Shown: positions 45,301-58,122 of the stretch, piece by piece
Layout of the letters: every line of letters begins with the position of its first letter
Position numbering within the stretch: position 1 is the first letter of the stretch
Source: Deuterostichococcus epilithicus
Lineage: Eukaryota > Chlorophyta > Trebouxiophyceae > Prasiolales > Stichococcaceae
Length of the DNA stretch: 64,000 bases
Reading direction: 5' to 3'
Assembly (NCBI GenBank): GCA_033439295.1
Contig: JAVTLE010000016.1
Coordinates: 806,001-870,000, forward strand
The notes under the pieces: model-generated
The model's input: only the letters and a program-made list of their open reading frames with translations
What the model was told of the DNA's origin: nothing
Databases searched by the model: none
Position numbers and translations under genes: made by a program

Positions 45301-48300
45301 AGCAGCAGCGGCAGCGCCGCGGCGGCGCGTCGCCCAAACGCCAGCGTGTCTCCTGATGCTGCAGACCTTGCTTCGCTTGCAGCGCCACCGGTGGCACCGT
45401 CGGCTCCCGCAGAATAGGCATCCAGCAGAGAGCCGGCGAGGAGCGCCACCTCCAACTTGATCCGTGAAGGCTCGTCGTGTGCAGCGTCTTGCACCTGCAA
45501 ATTGCACTTCACACTTTTGAGCTCGTTCGGGGGCTGGTGCTGGAGCTTGCCGTTTCCCGTCTGGCGACTGAGACAGCAGTCCTGCAGGCGTGACTTTGGG
45601 GCATTCCTGTGGGGGCAAATCGCCCCAAATTGGAATTGCGAAAGCGACATGCAGGACTGCCGCTGCAGTCGGCACGCTGCATTCTCAGCCTGTTAGTTCC
45701 CGTCTGGACAGCAGCAGCAGTCCTCCATGTTTGGAAAAGTTCTGTTATTAACCGTGTTTCACATAGTAAACATGGTTTTGAAGTTTTCACATACCGTGTT
45801 AATAACAGTTTTTCACAGCTGGTGTTATAAACAGTATTTCACACGCCGCAGGAATGCCTCTGCAGGCGACATGGTTGCATTCCCAGCACCCGGTCCGTGA
45901 CCCCAATTTTGCCAGAGGGCAGCCACCCCCAGCGGGACTCAGCAAGGCTTGGCCTGCACATTGCGACATGCGCCATGCAGCTGCGACGAGTCGAGGGCGT
46001 GCCTGTGCCTCGTCCGCACTGTCCGCCAGTGGCAGCAGCGATGTCAGCGGCAGCGCCGCCCGCTCGGCGGCCGCTGGAAGCGCCGCGCCCGCCGCCGCCG
46101 GCGCCAGCATCGCCGCCGGCAGCCGCGAGTGCGCCATCAGCCGCACNANAGCCCGCGCCGCAAAGGTCGNGAGCTGCGCGCACGCCTGCCGGCTGGCGTC
46201 TGCGCCACTGCAGGCGCCTGTGCGGGAGGAATCGCACGATTGCTGAGCAGGGCATGCGGGCAGACGCTTGACACACCTCTTGGCACCTGCCATGCGGAAG
46301 ATCGGCTGCAGCAGTGCTCCTGATCATGCACAGCAATATCCAGACGATGCTTGTCAATGCCCTGGTCGTGATGACCTGTGGCATGCATGCCCTTGGTGGA
46401 TAAACTGCTTCTCACCTGCCGCAGCTGCCAGGATGGACAGCAGCCGCCGCACCGCCGCCAGCGCGGTAGGCGCCGCCAGCCGGTGCAGCAGCACGCTCGA
46501 CGCTAAACCCTCCAGGACTGTCACCAGACCGCCGAGCGCCACCGAAGCGGGATCCGCCGAAGCGCTGTGAACTGCCGGCCCGCCACCCCCCTGAAGCGAC
46601 CTCGTCAGTGCCTGCTCGAGTCGCTGTGCGACAGCCCCGCACAGCAGCCTGCAGAGGAGCGGGCATGTGTGTGAGCAGGCCAAAGCGTCAGTGACCAGGT
46701 GCTGCTGGCATGTGCTTCGAAGTCGACATGCAGCTGGCCCGTCAGGCAGCAAGGAGGTGTTTGAAGAGCAGGCCCATCACTCGGCACAACCCAGTAGATG
46801 ATCAGATGACGCACTCTGTCAGGAAAGCCTCCAGCCGCCCTTGGGCTGGTGATGCATCCGGCAGCGCATACAAGCCCTGCAGCGTTGCCGCCACTGTCTG
46901 CGCCAGCACTGCGACCTCCTCCAGACCGGCCTGTCCCTCCTGCACAGGTGCGCACACCGGTTAATTGAATGCATCACCACATAATGTTGGTGGACGCATG
47001 CAACAGCATCGCTGCTGCACCGTGCGCTGAGGCTGCTCCATCCTGTTGCTGTGATTTACAGATGATGTAGAGTTGACGAAGACGCCGGTCCATTGCTGGT
47101 AGCCTACAAGAGAATGCGCCGGCTCAGATGCGCCGCACCTGCGACTGCGTGCAAACCACGTCGGCGGCAACAGCGGCCTGCCGAGCCGCGGCGCCGACGT
47201 CCTCGCCGCCGGNNCNCACCAGCGGCCAGCCGCCTGCCGGCAGCAGCCGCTGCAGCAGCTGCCGCCGCTCCGCGGCGCCNAGAGGCGACGTGCGCAGCGC
47301 CGCGGTAGCGGCCGAGACGGCGGCGCAGTCGGTGGCCAGCCTCGATCGCGCAGTGCCGCCTGCGCATGAGCAGGGGCAGGCTCGGCTCGTATGGGTCTCC
47401 AGCCTGAAACAAGTCGCTCAGCAGGTGCTGTGTTGTCGGCCAGCGGGCAGCTAGTCCCAGTGATCACGTCACAGCAATGAGTTCCTTGGCGCATTGTCAC
47501 AGCCTGCCGGCACCGCACACTTCTGTGTCGGCATGAACTCTGCAAAACTGTGCCGTTCCTCGGAGCAGGCAAGGGTGCACATCAGCATGCCTGGGCAGTG
47601 CAGATTGCCGGTGGCGATGTGGTCCAGGAGCGGCTGCTGCAGCGCCGCCGCCACTGCCGCCGGCCCGCTGCCGTACACTCCGGGAGCCTGCCAAATGGAT
47701 ACAGCAGGGGGATTAGTTGATCTGCGTCATTTGAGCTGCTGTGCGCAAAAAGGTGCCAACTTGGACATGACTTGTCGAACATGATTCGCACCCGGCCTGC
47801 ACAGTGTTTTGGAAGGGGGGGGGGGACCTTTGAATGTCAAGAGCAGGCTAGCTGGATTCGACCGCGGGTGTGCAGGTTAGAGTTTGGGGTGTCACCTGCA
47901 GGGCATGCTCCAGGTAGGCGGCCGCAGCTGGCAGGAGCGCCGTCGGCGACTGCTGCTGCCCTGCGCCAGCACCAGCCACTAAAGCTGCTCAGTCAGCTGC
48001 GAGGACAGCACGACGACAGCACGGGAGTTTTGTGTTCGAACGCTGCGGTCAGCCAGCAGCAGCAGAGGAGCAGCAGCAGCAGCAGCAGCAGTCAGGGGTT
48101 GCCAACACAACTTCCCGCCAGTCCTGCCGCCACTGGGAGCATGTCACCTGGCAATTCGTCCCGGGCGCCGCCGGCCGCCAGCAGCCGCTGGAACTGCAGC
48201 CGGCAGGCCGGCAGCCGATCCACTAGGACCGCGGCGGCGGCGCCAGCCGCAGGCGTCGCCCGCCGCATGCTAAGCTCCAGCAGCGCCGCCGCATCGCCGG

Positions 48301-51300
48301 CGAGCTCCCTGCGAAGAGAGCGGGGGCTGAAGCCTTCGGGGGGAGGGACCCAGCACCGTGCCACATGCGGCTGCCACACCGTCGCGCAAGACAGTAAACA
48401 GCGGCTGCACCTGCAGGTTAGACCCAATGCGCGCAGCGGCGGTGGCCAAGAGGCGGCGGCCAAGGGAATCTGCGGCCAGCGCAAGCGCGCATGAAAGCTG
48501 GGAATGTCGTCACCTTGCGGCACACGCAGGCGCCGGCGCACCGGCCAGCGACCGCGCCACCAAGGCCTCCACCGCCGGCAGGGGCACGCGCAGCAGCAGC
48601 CGCGCCGCCGCCCGCAGCAGCCCGGCCGGAGACGCTGCCGAGCCGCCGTCACTCACGGCTGCAGCAGGGACGGCGGGCTGGCCCCCCGCTCCAGAGTGGG
48701 CAGTGCGCTGCATGGCTACCCGCGCCAGGTCGACGGCAAGGCGCGCCTGCTGCTCGTCCCCCGGGCCGCAGGCGTCCAGCGCCTGCAAGAGAGCAGGTGC
48801 CCGGACTCTCGGGGCTCGGAGGCCGGCGAGTAGATGCACTTGTTCACTCGAGCTGCCATGCGCCCTGAAGCCACACCGGGCCTGTTGGCTCGGCATCGAG
48901 TCACTGATGCAGCGGGCCGACAGGACCCGACACATATCTTGGTTGACGCAAAACAGGTCGGCGACGGCCCACCTGGGTGGCGGCGGATAGCAGCGCGGCC
49001 GTGTCGAGGTGGTCCGCCAGGGCGGCGGACGCCTGCAGGGCCGCACGCGCCGGACCACCGCCGCCGGGCCCGCCGCCCAGCAGCTGCGCTGTGAGCCTGC
49101 ACGAGGGTGGAGGCGCAGTCGAGGCGAGAGAAGAAGGGGGTTTGTTTTGCAGCGGGCTGGGGCACAGTTTCAGGTTGGATGACATCAACCAACTTGCATG
49201 GTGTGGTGACACCAGAGATAAGTCCTGGCGGCAGTCGATGGCTGCTGCAGCAAATGCCATCGGTGCTGGCTCGGTTCTAACAGGCATACCAGACAGAGCG
49301 ACTCACTTGGCCACGTAGGGTTGGCACATGCGACGGGCCGCCGCTGCAAACTGCGCCGGCGCCGCAGGCACGCCACTTCGGGCAGCGCCTACGAGCGCTG
49401 CCACGGCGGCTGGCCGCAGCACCTCCGCCAGCAGCTCGGTTGTCATGCGCGACCGCATTTCCGCGACCTGGCTGGCCTCGGGCGCCAGGAAGCAGGCGAG
49501 CAGCGACGGCTGGCGCAGCGTTATGGACAGTGCCTCCAGAGCGGCGGCCAGCTCAGCCCGGTCAGACCCATCAGGCGCCTGCGCAGTGAAGGGCGAAACG
49601 TCAGGCAGCGTAGCACTGGCACTGGCATCGAGCACCGTAGCGGTGACACCAAGCGGCGGCACTGTGTTGACTCGTTGCCTTGCCCATGTTGCCGGATCAC
49701 ACGGCCCCAGCTATTGAGCGAGGCTCATCAGAGCATGACTGTGATCAGGGGGTATAGCTCCGCACCTGCAAGCACTTGAGCAGCACGCCAAACAGGCTCG
49801 CAACAGCTGGCGCGCCGGTGGCTCTCTGCAGCGCGGCGGCGGCGGCACGGGCAAGGAGCGGCCTGTCCGACGGGCTCGCCACCCAGCAGTCCACCACACT
49901 CGCAATGTCTGCGTCCGCCCAGGACCCTGCACGCCACAAATTGAGGCCGTCAGCACAGGGCTGGTCACCGCCACGCACGCCTGAGCCGATCTCAAGGGTC
50001 ATTCGGCTGCGAGCGCGCCGAGTCTGCAGAAGCATGTAAAGCGGATACAAGGGCGGCAAACTCGAGAAACAGAAAGTTGTGTGCAAAACATGCCTGTCTC
50101 AGGAGGGTGCGCATCTCTACTCGTAGCGGGAAGGCATCTGCACCCAACTCTTGTTTCACACAACCTGGTCGCAGCCGCAGCGCAGCACACCTTCGGACTG
50201 CTCCAGGGCGTACAGCGCGGTCAGTGGCGGCGCGGCGCTCGCCAGCAGCGGCAGCCCGTGCGCCGCGGCGGCGCCGATCACTGGCGCCTGCAGGAGCCAA
50301 CCGGGAGAATTGAGCAGCCGCCTCTTCGGCCAGGGTGCAGTCGGACGATTCAGGTTCGATTCAGGTTCAATTGCAGGAGGAGTTCAGTTGCGCACCTGGT
50401 CGTCGAACAGGTCAGTGCTGATGGAGAGCGCCTCGGGGAGGGCCGCCTGCAGCAGCTGCCGCGGCGCCTGCAGCAGAGCCGCGGCAAAGTGCAGGCGGTC
50501 CCTGCTGGCACGCAGGACCGCCAGCAGCGGCGCGGGGTCGAAGTCTGCTGTGGCGCTCGCGCCGGCCGCCGGGCTGGCGGCCTGAGAGTGCTTGCGTCGC
50601 TTGGGCGGCGGCGGGGAGGTCTCATCCGCTTGGTCGCCTGTTGCAATACACGACCGGCTTGGCTCAGCTGGCGCCAAGAGTGACCATGACAGCCAAGTTC
50701 AAAATTACAAAAAAAAGACTGCAGGACGGTGAAACCCTCTGGCGTTGAGTAGTCGCTGCGGCAGGTGCACATGCGAGATGACACCGCAGCGGCCAGATGG
50801 TCATTGTGCCGGAACGGCTGCCGAGCCCACCCACCCAGATGTGCGGCCGCCTGCTGGTACAGCGACAGGAGCGGCTGCGCCTCCTTCGGCGCTGAGCCGG
50901 CTTGACCGGCCGCCGTCGGCCCGTCAGCGGCGCCGCCGCTGGCGAGGCCGCCGCTGCTGATGAGTTGTCGGTACACGCATGCGAGCGGCACAGCGTCCGC
51001 CTGCAGCCGCAGGATCGCCGACAGCACGCCTGCAGCCCGACAATGACGCCGTCAGAGAGCTGCTGGTCCAGGATATTAGCAAACAGAGACCGCAAAGCCG
51101 TCTTCCCCAATCCTGACGGCAGGAGCCGACCCCCTTCAGGTCATCATGCGCCAGCTGCGCAGCACGCACCACATTCTGCAGCCTTCACCCACAGGAAGGG
51201 TTGCAATTTGATCGAAAGGTCGGCCGATGCATCGTTAACAAAAATCAAATAGTGTACCTGCGCTATAGGCGAGGACTGCCGCCTTGACAGGCGACGGCAT

Positions 51301-54300
51301 CTTTTTGGAACCCGCGACGCGCAGCGCCCGCCGCAGCGCCGCCACCGCCAGGGCGCTGAACCCGTCGCAGGGGCCGCCGGCACGCAGGGCGGTCAGCTGT
51401 CGCGGCGCCAGCAGCTGCTGCACCTGCGGCGGTGCGCAGCAAGGCTTTCACAACAGCGCTGCATTTGCCCAGGATGGCTCGTTGTCGGGACTTTGACATT
51501 GGCAGGCGCCTGGCACCTATGCAAATGTCGACACGTGCTGTGTGTGGCCGATACAAGCACTGGCAGGTTGCTTTCGAGAGCCCGGCCGGCGTCGATCGCA
51601 CTGCAGTTGCTGCGGCACAGGCCGAGCAGCCCCAAAGGGCACAACACAATGCAGCAGAATGACAGTTCATAATACTGCACCTGCTCCAGGACCTCGTATG
51701 GACGCCGCACTGTGACCGCAACCGCTTCTGCCAGAAACGAATGTATCACGGCCACGCACCTGCAGCCAGCAGGACAGGATGGGGATCAGCAAGCTTGACA
51801 AGGCTCCAAGTGGCTGCGCAGCGCCTGCTGCATGAACCTGCCCGATTCGGTTCAGATGACTGTTTCATCAACGCGCTGCAGCACATGTGGAGCTTTCGGC
51901 ATGTCACCAGCGCAGGCCAAACCTTTGAGCCCCTACCCGCTGTGGCAGGACAAGCATGCGACACGCCACTCACATTGCATGGCGAGCGAGGCTCATGCAG
52001 CTTCAGGCGGTGCACCTCGACTGCTTGGGGGCGTCTGGGTGCTGCGCGGGAATGAAATGCAGCCACAGCGTCGCCTCGCCGGCGGTGCTGCCGAAGCCGT
52101 CAACCGCGCCGCTGGCTGCCAGCTTCAAGGCGGCGAGCTCCTGGGCAGTCGCTCGAATGCCTGCGACCAGATCAGCAAGACGGTTGCGAATGTCTGGTCC
52201 TGCATGCAGCTCGACTCTGAAATACTGCAGGCTCGCGGTCTACTTTCTTCCTACTCTTCGTTAAGTGCAGGACTACTGCGGTGGTTCCCTGGAGATCACG
52301 CTCCTGCAGCACAGAAGCCGCTGCAGCACATCTTCATTCAGGCTCGCCTTGATACGGGACCGCATTGAGCAGGCAACACACCTGACACACTACACACCAG
52401 GTTTCCTCAAGCCCAAGTTGAGGATTGACGTGGTTTTGAAGGTAGCCAACCTGCCGAGGGGCTGCCGGACGCGAGCTGCAGCAGCTGCAGCAACGGCACG
52501 CTGCCGAGGACTGCACCCAGCGTCAGCGGCTGCCCGGCCGGGTTTGCATCGCCGCCGCCGGTTGCCGACAGCGGCACGGCAGCGGCGCGCAGCACCTGCA
52601 GCAGCGCGTGCTGCCGTGCAAGTGGCAGCTCCAGCGGATCCTGACGGCCAAAGACAGAAGTTCGAAATTGCCCGGGGTTGTTCAGTTGGCACATGCAACT
52701 TCCATTGCAATCGAGTCTTTCTGTGATGTACTTTGAGAGTGTGCAACCTTGCTCCTGCTCCTGATAGAGGTCGCAGTGCTGCGCGACCGCGCGACGCTCT
52801 GCCCGCCCCCGCGATGCAAGCGGGCACGCCGTGCAGAGCTGCCATTCAGACGCTCCTGGTTCCTTGCATGCTTGGGAGACCAAAGGAACATATTGACAGG
52901 AATTCGAGACATCAATACAGCAAGCGTGTGCGCACCGAAGGGACAAGGCGAGCCACATCGATGTGCGCCTCCGCCATGGCCGCCGGCAGGAGGCGCTGAT
53001 AGCCTGCGATGACCTGGAGTAGCTTCAGCGCGCTGACGGCTGCCGCGCCGCCCAGCGTCGGCAGCTGCTCTGCGGCTTCCGTGGTCCCCTCGGCGCCTGC
53101 GGCCTCGTCGCCTTGCCCGCCGTCGGCCTGCGCCAAGGCGCCGCAGCGCTCAGGCAAGAACACAAGCGAATCGAAGTGAAACTTCGGTGCATCCAGGCGA
53201 CATTCAAGTACCAAGCATGGCCGACCAGCGCTCAGAGCCTGAGCCTCCTGCCCGGCTCTCAGAAGCTGAGGCCCCCGCCCAACATGTTCAAATATGCATG
53301 TATGCGTTCAAACATTGCGCTGCGATGATGATGGCAATGATATTAGGACGCACCTTAGCCGCCTGCAGCGCCGCGTGCAGTGCAAGCAACACCTGCGGCT
53401 CCGGCAGCCGCGCCCGCAGCCAGCCCGCCAGGCGGCCGCCCCAGGCAGCCCACTGCTCGGCGACNGCGCNGNCNGGGCTCNCCAGCGCCGNCGTCGCGGC
53501 TCCCGCCGCCGCAGCCGCCGCNCCGGTGGCAGCGGCCGCAGGCTGCTGTGCCTGCCGCTGCGCCTGGCCCGCCAGTGCCGCAAGGTCTGTCGCCGCCGCC
53601 AGGTCGGCCAGCAGCGGCTGCAGCGCGGAAAGCAGGCGGCACAGCGCGCACAGCGTCGCGTAGCGCACGAGAGCGTTCTCGTGCTGCAGCCCATGCGACA
53701 GCGCCGCCTGCAGTGCGCCCCACACCAGCAGGTTCGAAACCATCATCAACAGATGCCCGACCAGCACACTGTGCCTTCCGGCATCGAGCGCCACCACATC
53801 GCAGCCCAGCGTCAAGATAGCCAGCGGAAGCGTCAAACACCGACTCGCCTTTGTGAGCGGCGGCGGAAACAGGCACCGCAGCAGGCCCCGGGCCGCGCCG
53901 CCGTCGAACGCCGGCGGCGGCGCGCCGCGGCCGGCAGCCTCCGCCAGCCGCAGCAGCTGCTGCGAGGCCGATATCTCCGACAGCTGCCCCGCCAGCGTGA
54001 GCGCAGTGAACCATTGCGCAGACGGCGCCGGCTCCAGCGGCCAGGTGAGCGCCGCCAGGAAGGCGGCCGCGAGGTCCGGAGACGCGCGGCAGACCGCCAG
54101 CAGCAGCTGCGCGTGGCGCGGCACGGAGCGCGCCTGCAGCTGCTGCAGCGCCCGCAGCAGCCGGCGGCGGCCTGCAGGGCGGTCGAGTTCAGGTGTCGGC
54201 GAAGCCCCTCAACAACACGACTCGGACGAGGCTCGAGGGTGCTGCTTTGCGCCGCCGGTCATGTCTCCACAGTCAAAACTCTGCTTGCAGGAAAGGCAGT

Positions 54301-56426
54301 ACGTATGCACATGTGTTGCAGCCAGCATTGTGAAGGCACGGGGCCCAACACTGTGCAGATGGCGAACGTCGTCCACCTGCAGCCTGCTGGCCCAGCGCCT
54401 TGGCGCCGTCGCCGCCAGCCGGCGGGGCGCACAGCCCATGCCGCGGGTCTGTCGCCAGCCGGAAAAGCATGTCGTATGCCGCCTGGACGGTGTCGGCCTC
54501 AGCAACCGCCGCTTCTTCGTCCGCCTCCTCGTTCCGAGCCGCAAGGGCCGCCAGCTGCGGGACGCAAGACAACGATGACAGTGCGATGGCAGTGGCAGCC
54601 TGCTGGTGCGCCATTGGCAGCAAAACACCAGAAGGCTGCAAGCGTGCCAACTCTTTCAACAGCAGCCCTGATACAAGCATGCAGACCTCACACAACCTTG
54701 AAGCGACATCTGCACCTGGTTCAGGGCGACGTCTCCGATTGCGGACGCCTGCACGTGGGACGGCATGCCGGCGGCGGGCACCAGGATCCGGTCCTGCACG
54801 GTGGCCAGCGCCTCCCGCAGCAGCGCAGCGTGCAGCCCCGGGAAGCTCTGGAACATGCCGTTGATCGGCGTCCTGCAAGGACAAAATCACAAACCCTGAG
54901 TTTTTTCTCTCAACCTTGGACTTTGTGATTGACCCTTGGACATGCACGCATCATGCACAGGACGTCGAAGAGGGTGTCCAATGGCCCGAAGCTCAGACAC
55001 GATGCTTGGTGCAAGACTTGCGGGCGGCAGGGCTGGCAGGCCCGACGTCAGATATGCACCCATCATGAAAACGTGCGCGCGCCTCAAGCAGATGAAGCGG
55101 GCACGGTCGCCGGCGGTGCAGCTGCGCAGCATCGCCATGACGAGCTGCGCAAACGCCGCGCAGGTCGGCTGTTTCTTGAGATCTGTCTCGACGGCCGGCG
55201 CCCTAGCGGCTTCCCCGGCCTTGCCTGGTCTGCACGGTGACACAGGGATGCTGAGCCATCGGGATCCGAAAATACCCTGGTTGACCCCGTGCGCAGGCAA
55301 GGAGTGGCCACTGAATGGGGCTGCCGCCGCTGCTAATGCGTATTGCCATCTGCGATGCTTGCGGTGATCACAGCCCTCTGCTATACTGCAATCATGCCGG
55401 CCGGCAGTCGTTCCACCTGCAACATGTGTGCATCCCTGGCATACCCCGGCACTCATGTCCGAAAACCTGAGATCAAACGGTTTAGATCAGGACGAGCTCA
55501 CCTGTTGTTGGTGGGGCGTGCAAGCTTGCCCAGGATCTTGTGATCCCAGTCAAAGGCCTGCAGCAGGGCGCGCGCAAGCGATGCGCTGCGACCCGCGACT
55601 GCCGCCAGGATGTGCAGCGCGGTGTTGGCCTCGGCCCTGTCGCTGGCCGCCAGGTGGCGGTAGACGCTCTTCAGCCGCTTACCTGCGCGCGACAGGAAGG
55701 CATGAACTCACGGATGTTGGACAGACTGGCGGCTGGGGAACGAGGAAGGGCTTACCCTGATCAGCATTGTTTGGGTCAAGCAGAGCTGTGGGCACGGATG
55801 CAGATCATGATGCATGCCGCAGGTCTCTCGGCAGGCCGCGGGCCAAATTAGCATGGCGAATGTGCAGGCGAATGTGCAGGCGCATAAAAATGGCCAGTGG
55901 CCAGCATTTGTGGCTGGGTGCCCACTGATGATGGCGCCTGCCAGTCCATCGATCGCGCGGGCCACGGTGGCAGCAGCGCCGCCGCAGACCAGCAGCTCCA
56001 GCACCGCCCGCAACAACGCCAGCATGACGCCCGCGTTCTTCGTCTGGGGGTGCACATGTGTTCGTTCAAGCCCCTGGGTTGAAGTGCGTGACTTATGTGG
56101 AACCGCTGCCGCCAGCATGCTGCGGCAATGGTCTGCTCGGGGCACGGTTTAGCAAGCTGCATGTGCCCTTGGCTGTTTCTGCCAAGAATTGTCGTTGTAT
56201 GATGCTGGACAACGATGCGCTGGGTTCTCACCGTGTACTCATGGTCCCAAATCCTGTCCAGCTCAGCGAATCCTGGCGACGCCTGCAGGAATGTCTGCAG
56301 AAAGGCAGGCCCATGCTGCCGCAGCTGCTTTCGGAAGCCCATGATGCCGTGCAGGTTCGTGTCCACATCCCGCACGGCGCGCAACGCCTCTACGATCTGC
56401 TCCAGCTGAGCGGGTGGACTGGCCAT
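39386..56426 (-). CDS. URB1: URB1/NPA1 nucleolar pre-ribosomal-associated protein 1 (very large, Ala-rich HEAT-type)
   Basis: URB1 (yeast Npa1) acts in the nucleolus on the earliest pre-60S particles. The first exons join in phase: 56232-56426 (MASPPAQLEQIVEALRAV, LQTFLQASPGFAELDRIWDH), 55926-56043, 55502-55682 (SVYRHLAASDRAEANTALHI, ALLQAFDWDHKILGKLARP) and one starting at 55229 (LVMAMLRSC). These are the URB1 N-terminal hallmarks. Further blocks: 54770-54880 (VQDRILVPAAGMPSHVQAS), 54370-54650, 53357-54190 (FLAALTWPLEPAPSAQWF, GLQHENALVRYATL), 52985-53170, 52450-52650, 52050-52230, 51290-51435, 50750-51030, 50170-50680, 49320-50040, 48100-49110, 47100-47690, 45950-46960, 45170-45440, 43760-44870, 41200-43210, 40220-41000 and 39386-40090. 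These are alanine/leucine helices. Exon edges after the fourth exon are approximate. The length suits a 2000-plus-residue protein. I cannot exclude that the far 3' part is a second gene. Confidence 0.8.
40492..40589. repeat. 29-bp direct repeat, 69-bp period
   Basis: The sequences at 40492-40520 and 40561-40589 are identical except for one base (gcagcgcttgtgagaa, then c or a, then gactcgcaaccc). They lie inside the URB1 gene, across or near an exon edge. Confidence 0.9.
45742..45843. repeat. AT-rich inverted/direct repeat cluster in a URB1 intron
   Basis: ctgttattaac (45742-45752) and gttaataacag (45798-45808) are perfect inverted copies. The unit gtgttaataacagtttttca (from 45796) recurs with three changes from 45822. 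The block is strikingly AT-rich against its GC-rich surroundings and could be a remnant of a small inverted-repeat transposable element, or a locally duplicated motif. Confidence 0.6.
48050..48092. repeat. (CAG)n microsatellite
   Basis: A run of cag units (agcagcagaggagcagcagc and onward) lies in an apparent intron of URB1, just beside the coding block at 48100-48310. Confidence 0.85.
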
Positions 56427-57278
56427 TGCGGAGGCGGCGGCGGCTCAGCGCAAGTGGTGTAATGGGCAGACTGCTCTATCTTTGGCTGCGGAGCTGACGG
56501 TTCTGAAAAAGTCTTGCATTGGAAATTGGATTGACTCTATAGAGACCTGGTGCCAAAAAGCTGCGCTCGTGATGCCTTTTCGATCGCTGATGGGACGCAA
56601 GCCACCCTCAGGGCCGATATTTCCGGTCCCTCTGCGGCGGGTCTCGGTTTCGGGAATGCAAATCTGACTGACTCCCGCACTCAGGCCGTGCAGCGGTGAC
56701 TGATTTTGTAAAGAATGCAACACCAGCAACAGAGGAGAGAGCTGTTTTCGGAAAGCGGCCCTGTGGCGGCCGCCGGATTTGAGGCACTTTGGAGGACGGC
56801 GGCCTGGGGGTCTGCACCTCTGTTGTCCCTGTCCACAACTGTCCTGATAATGAATGACGACAACCTCCAAAGCGGAAGTGGGTGGAATGCACTCAAGCGC
56901 GTCGGCCAGGCAAGAACACAATCAATGAGGGCAACTGAGTTGAGGCAGGGTCGGGCTGACCGGAGGTGGCCGTGCGCAACAGGGTGGCGGCCCGTAAGAA
57001 ACACAATCAGTGTTACACAGCGAGTCAAATTTAGTCAAATTGTATGCTGTGCACCTGACGGACCCCCTTGGAAACTTAGTTAGTAACGACAGTCAGAGCA
57101 TACCAGCAAGCGTGCAGGCAGGGTCGTGAGGCACCAGCAGGCAGAATGTTCAGCTGGGATTGTCCATTGCCCGCCGTTGCGTGGTCTGCCGCAGGCCCGA
57201 GGCTGTTCAATCGATTGCCACACCTTGCACATATTTGTTTCTGCACTGAACCGCAGCAGCCGCTCAGCAGCAAGCTAC
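56427..57278. promoter_or_regulatory. Upstream region of URB1 and 3' region of the TIC56-like gene
   Basis: The 852 bp contain no exon I can support. The plus-strand open frame of about 120 codons at 56715-57083 lacks any family motif. A TGTAA-type signal for the TIC56-like transcript is present near 57010 on the minus strand. The URB1 promoter is inferred to lie in the left part. Confidence 0.45.
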
Positions 57279-58122
57279 TTAATACATCTCATCCACTTGG
57301 CTTGTTTTGAGATGCCGCTGCTCGCCCCGCTGCTTCCTGATGGCGTTGAGCGCTGGCCGCAGGGCAAACGTCTTCTTCACCCAGGTCGCCACTTGCACTG
57401 CAGGAAGAGCGGGGTGGGGGTTCAGCGTACTGCAAACATTTGCTGCATGAGCTGAGACTCTGGATCGGGAGTTTGCGTATCAGCAAAGCATTCAACCCGG
57501 GAGGAAAGGCGTAGCGGGCACAAACACATCATTCACAAAAGCGCACCCTCTGGCGTGCGGATCTGCGGCACCAGCGTCCGCACGTTGCGGATCGGCAGCC
57601 AGTCCATCAGGCCGTGCCCCCACACCAGGGTGTTCTCGTCGATAATGCCGTGCACCCACGCCTCGCGCAGCGTCGGCAGCGGGCATGGCCCGCGCGGCAC
57701 GCTCATGCGGTCCCGGTAGTACCAGATGTTCTTCTTCGTCGCCTCCCGCACGTAGTCCACCACGTGCCGCTCGTAGTGGTCGTACCTGCCGAGGAAGACA
57801 CAATGTGTCATGATCATGAACTATGCCGCCGGCCGCATCTGCACGGCACAGTGATGGCACGATGCGCCAGCACGTCAGCATAACAGGAACTTTGCATATC
57901 CTGTCACTGGCATTTTCATTGACAGGACAGGCTCAAGGCTCACTTGTGCCCGCCGATCTTCTCAGGCGGGGGCTGCTGTCTGGCGCTGCTGTCCGCTGCT
58001 GAGGGCGGGCCACTGGCACCCTGTGCTGGCTTTTTCACCACCTTGCGCACGACTTTGCGCTTCGGCTTCGCCTCTGCGTCACCTCCTACCGGCGACGCTG
58101 CGGCTGGTTGTTGGTCCGACAT
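57279..58122 (-). CDS. TIC56-like GYF-domain protein
   Basis: Exons 57944-58122, 57547-57785 and 57279-57397 join in phase to 178 residues. The N-terminal 60 residues are Ala/Pro/Lys-rich with a basic KRKVVRKVVKKP run. The middle has YDHYERHVVDYVREATKKN followed by a GYF_2-type domain: IWYYRDRMSVPRGPCPLPTL, then AWVHGIIDENTLVWGHGLM and DWLPIRNV. This closely follows the WYYKDR-GNTRGPCEL and WGAGIIDKxTFIWG blocks of plant TIC56, a subunit of the 1-MDa complex at the chloroplast inner envelope. The C-terminal VATWVKKTFALRPALNAIRK also fits. The protein is much shorter than plant TIC56 and has no obvious classical transit peptide, so it may be a minimal algal form or another GYF protein. The gene is divergent from the DUF2854 gene. 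Confidence 0.78.

Larger units (their letters stand above)
42020..53525. other. Scattered ambiguous bases (n) in the URB1 gene
   Basis: Unresolved bases occur near 42020, 42402, 46147-46170, 47213-47280 and 53465-53522. Each lies in very GC-rich, alanine-coding sequence. They block exact translation of those exons and reflect sequencing difficulty, not biology. Confidence 0.95.

Noticed and set aside
50345-50380. tRNA-like B-box (ggttcgattc)
   Set aside because: There is no matching A-box, no acceptor stem and no anticodon arm; the motif is part of a short local repeat.
53294-54928. 544-codon plus-strand open frame
   Set aside because: It lies opposite URB1 exons, is Arg/Gln-rich without any motif, and contains the ambiguous bases. 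It is a GC-driven antisense shadow.
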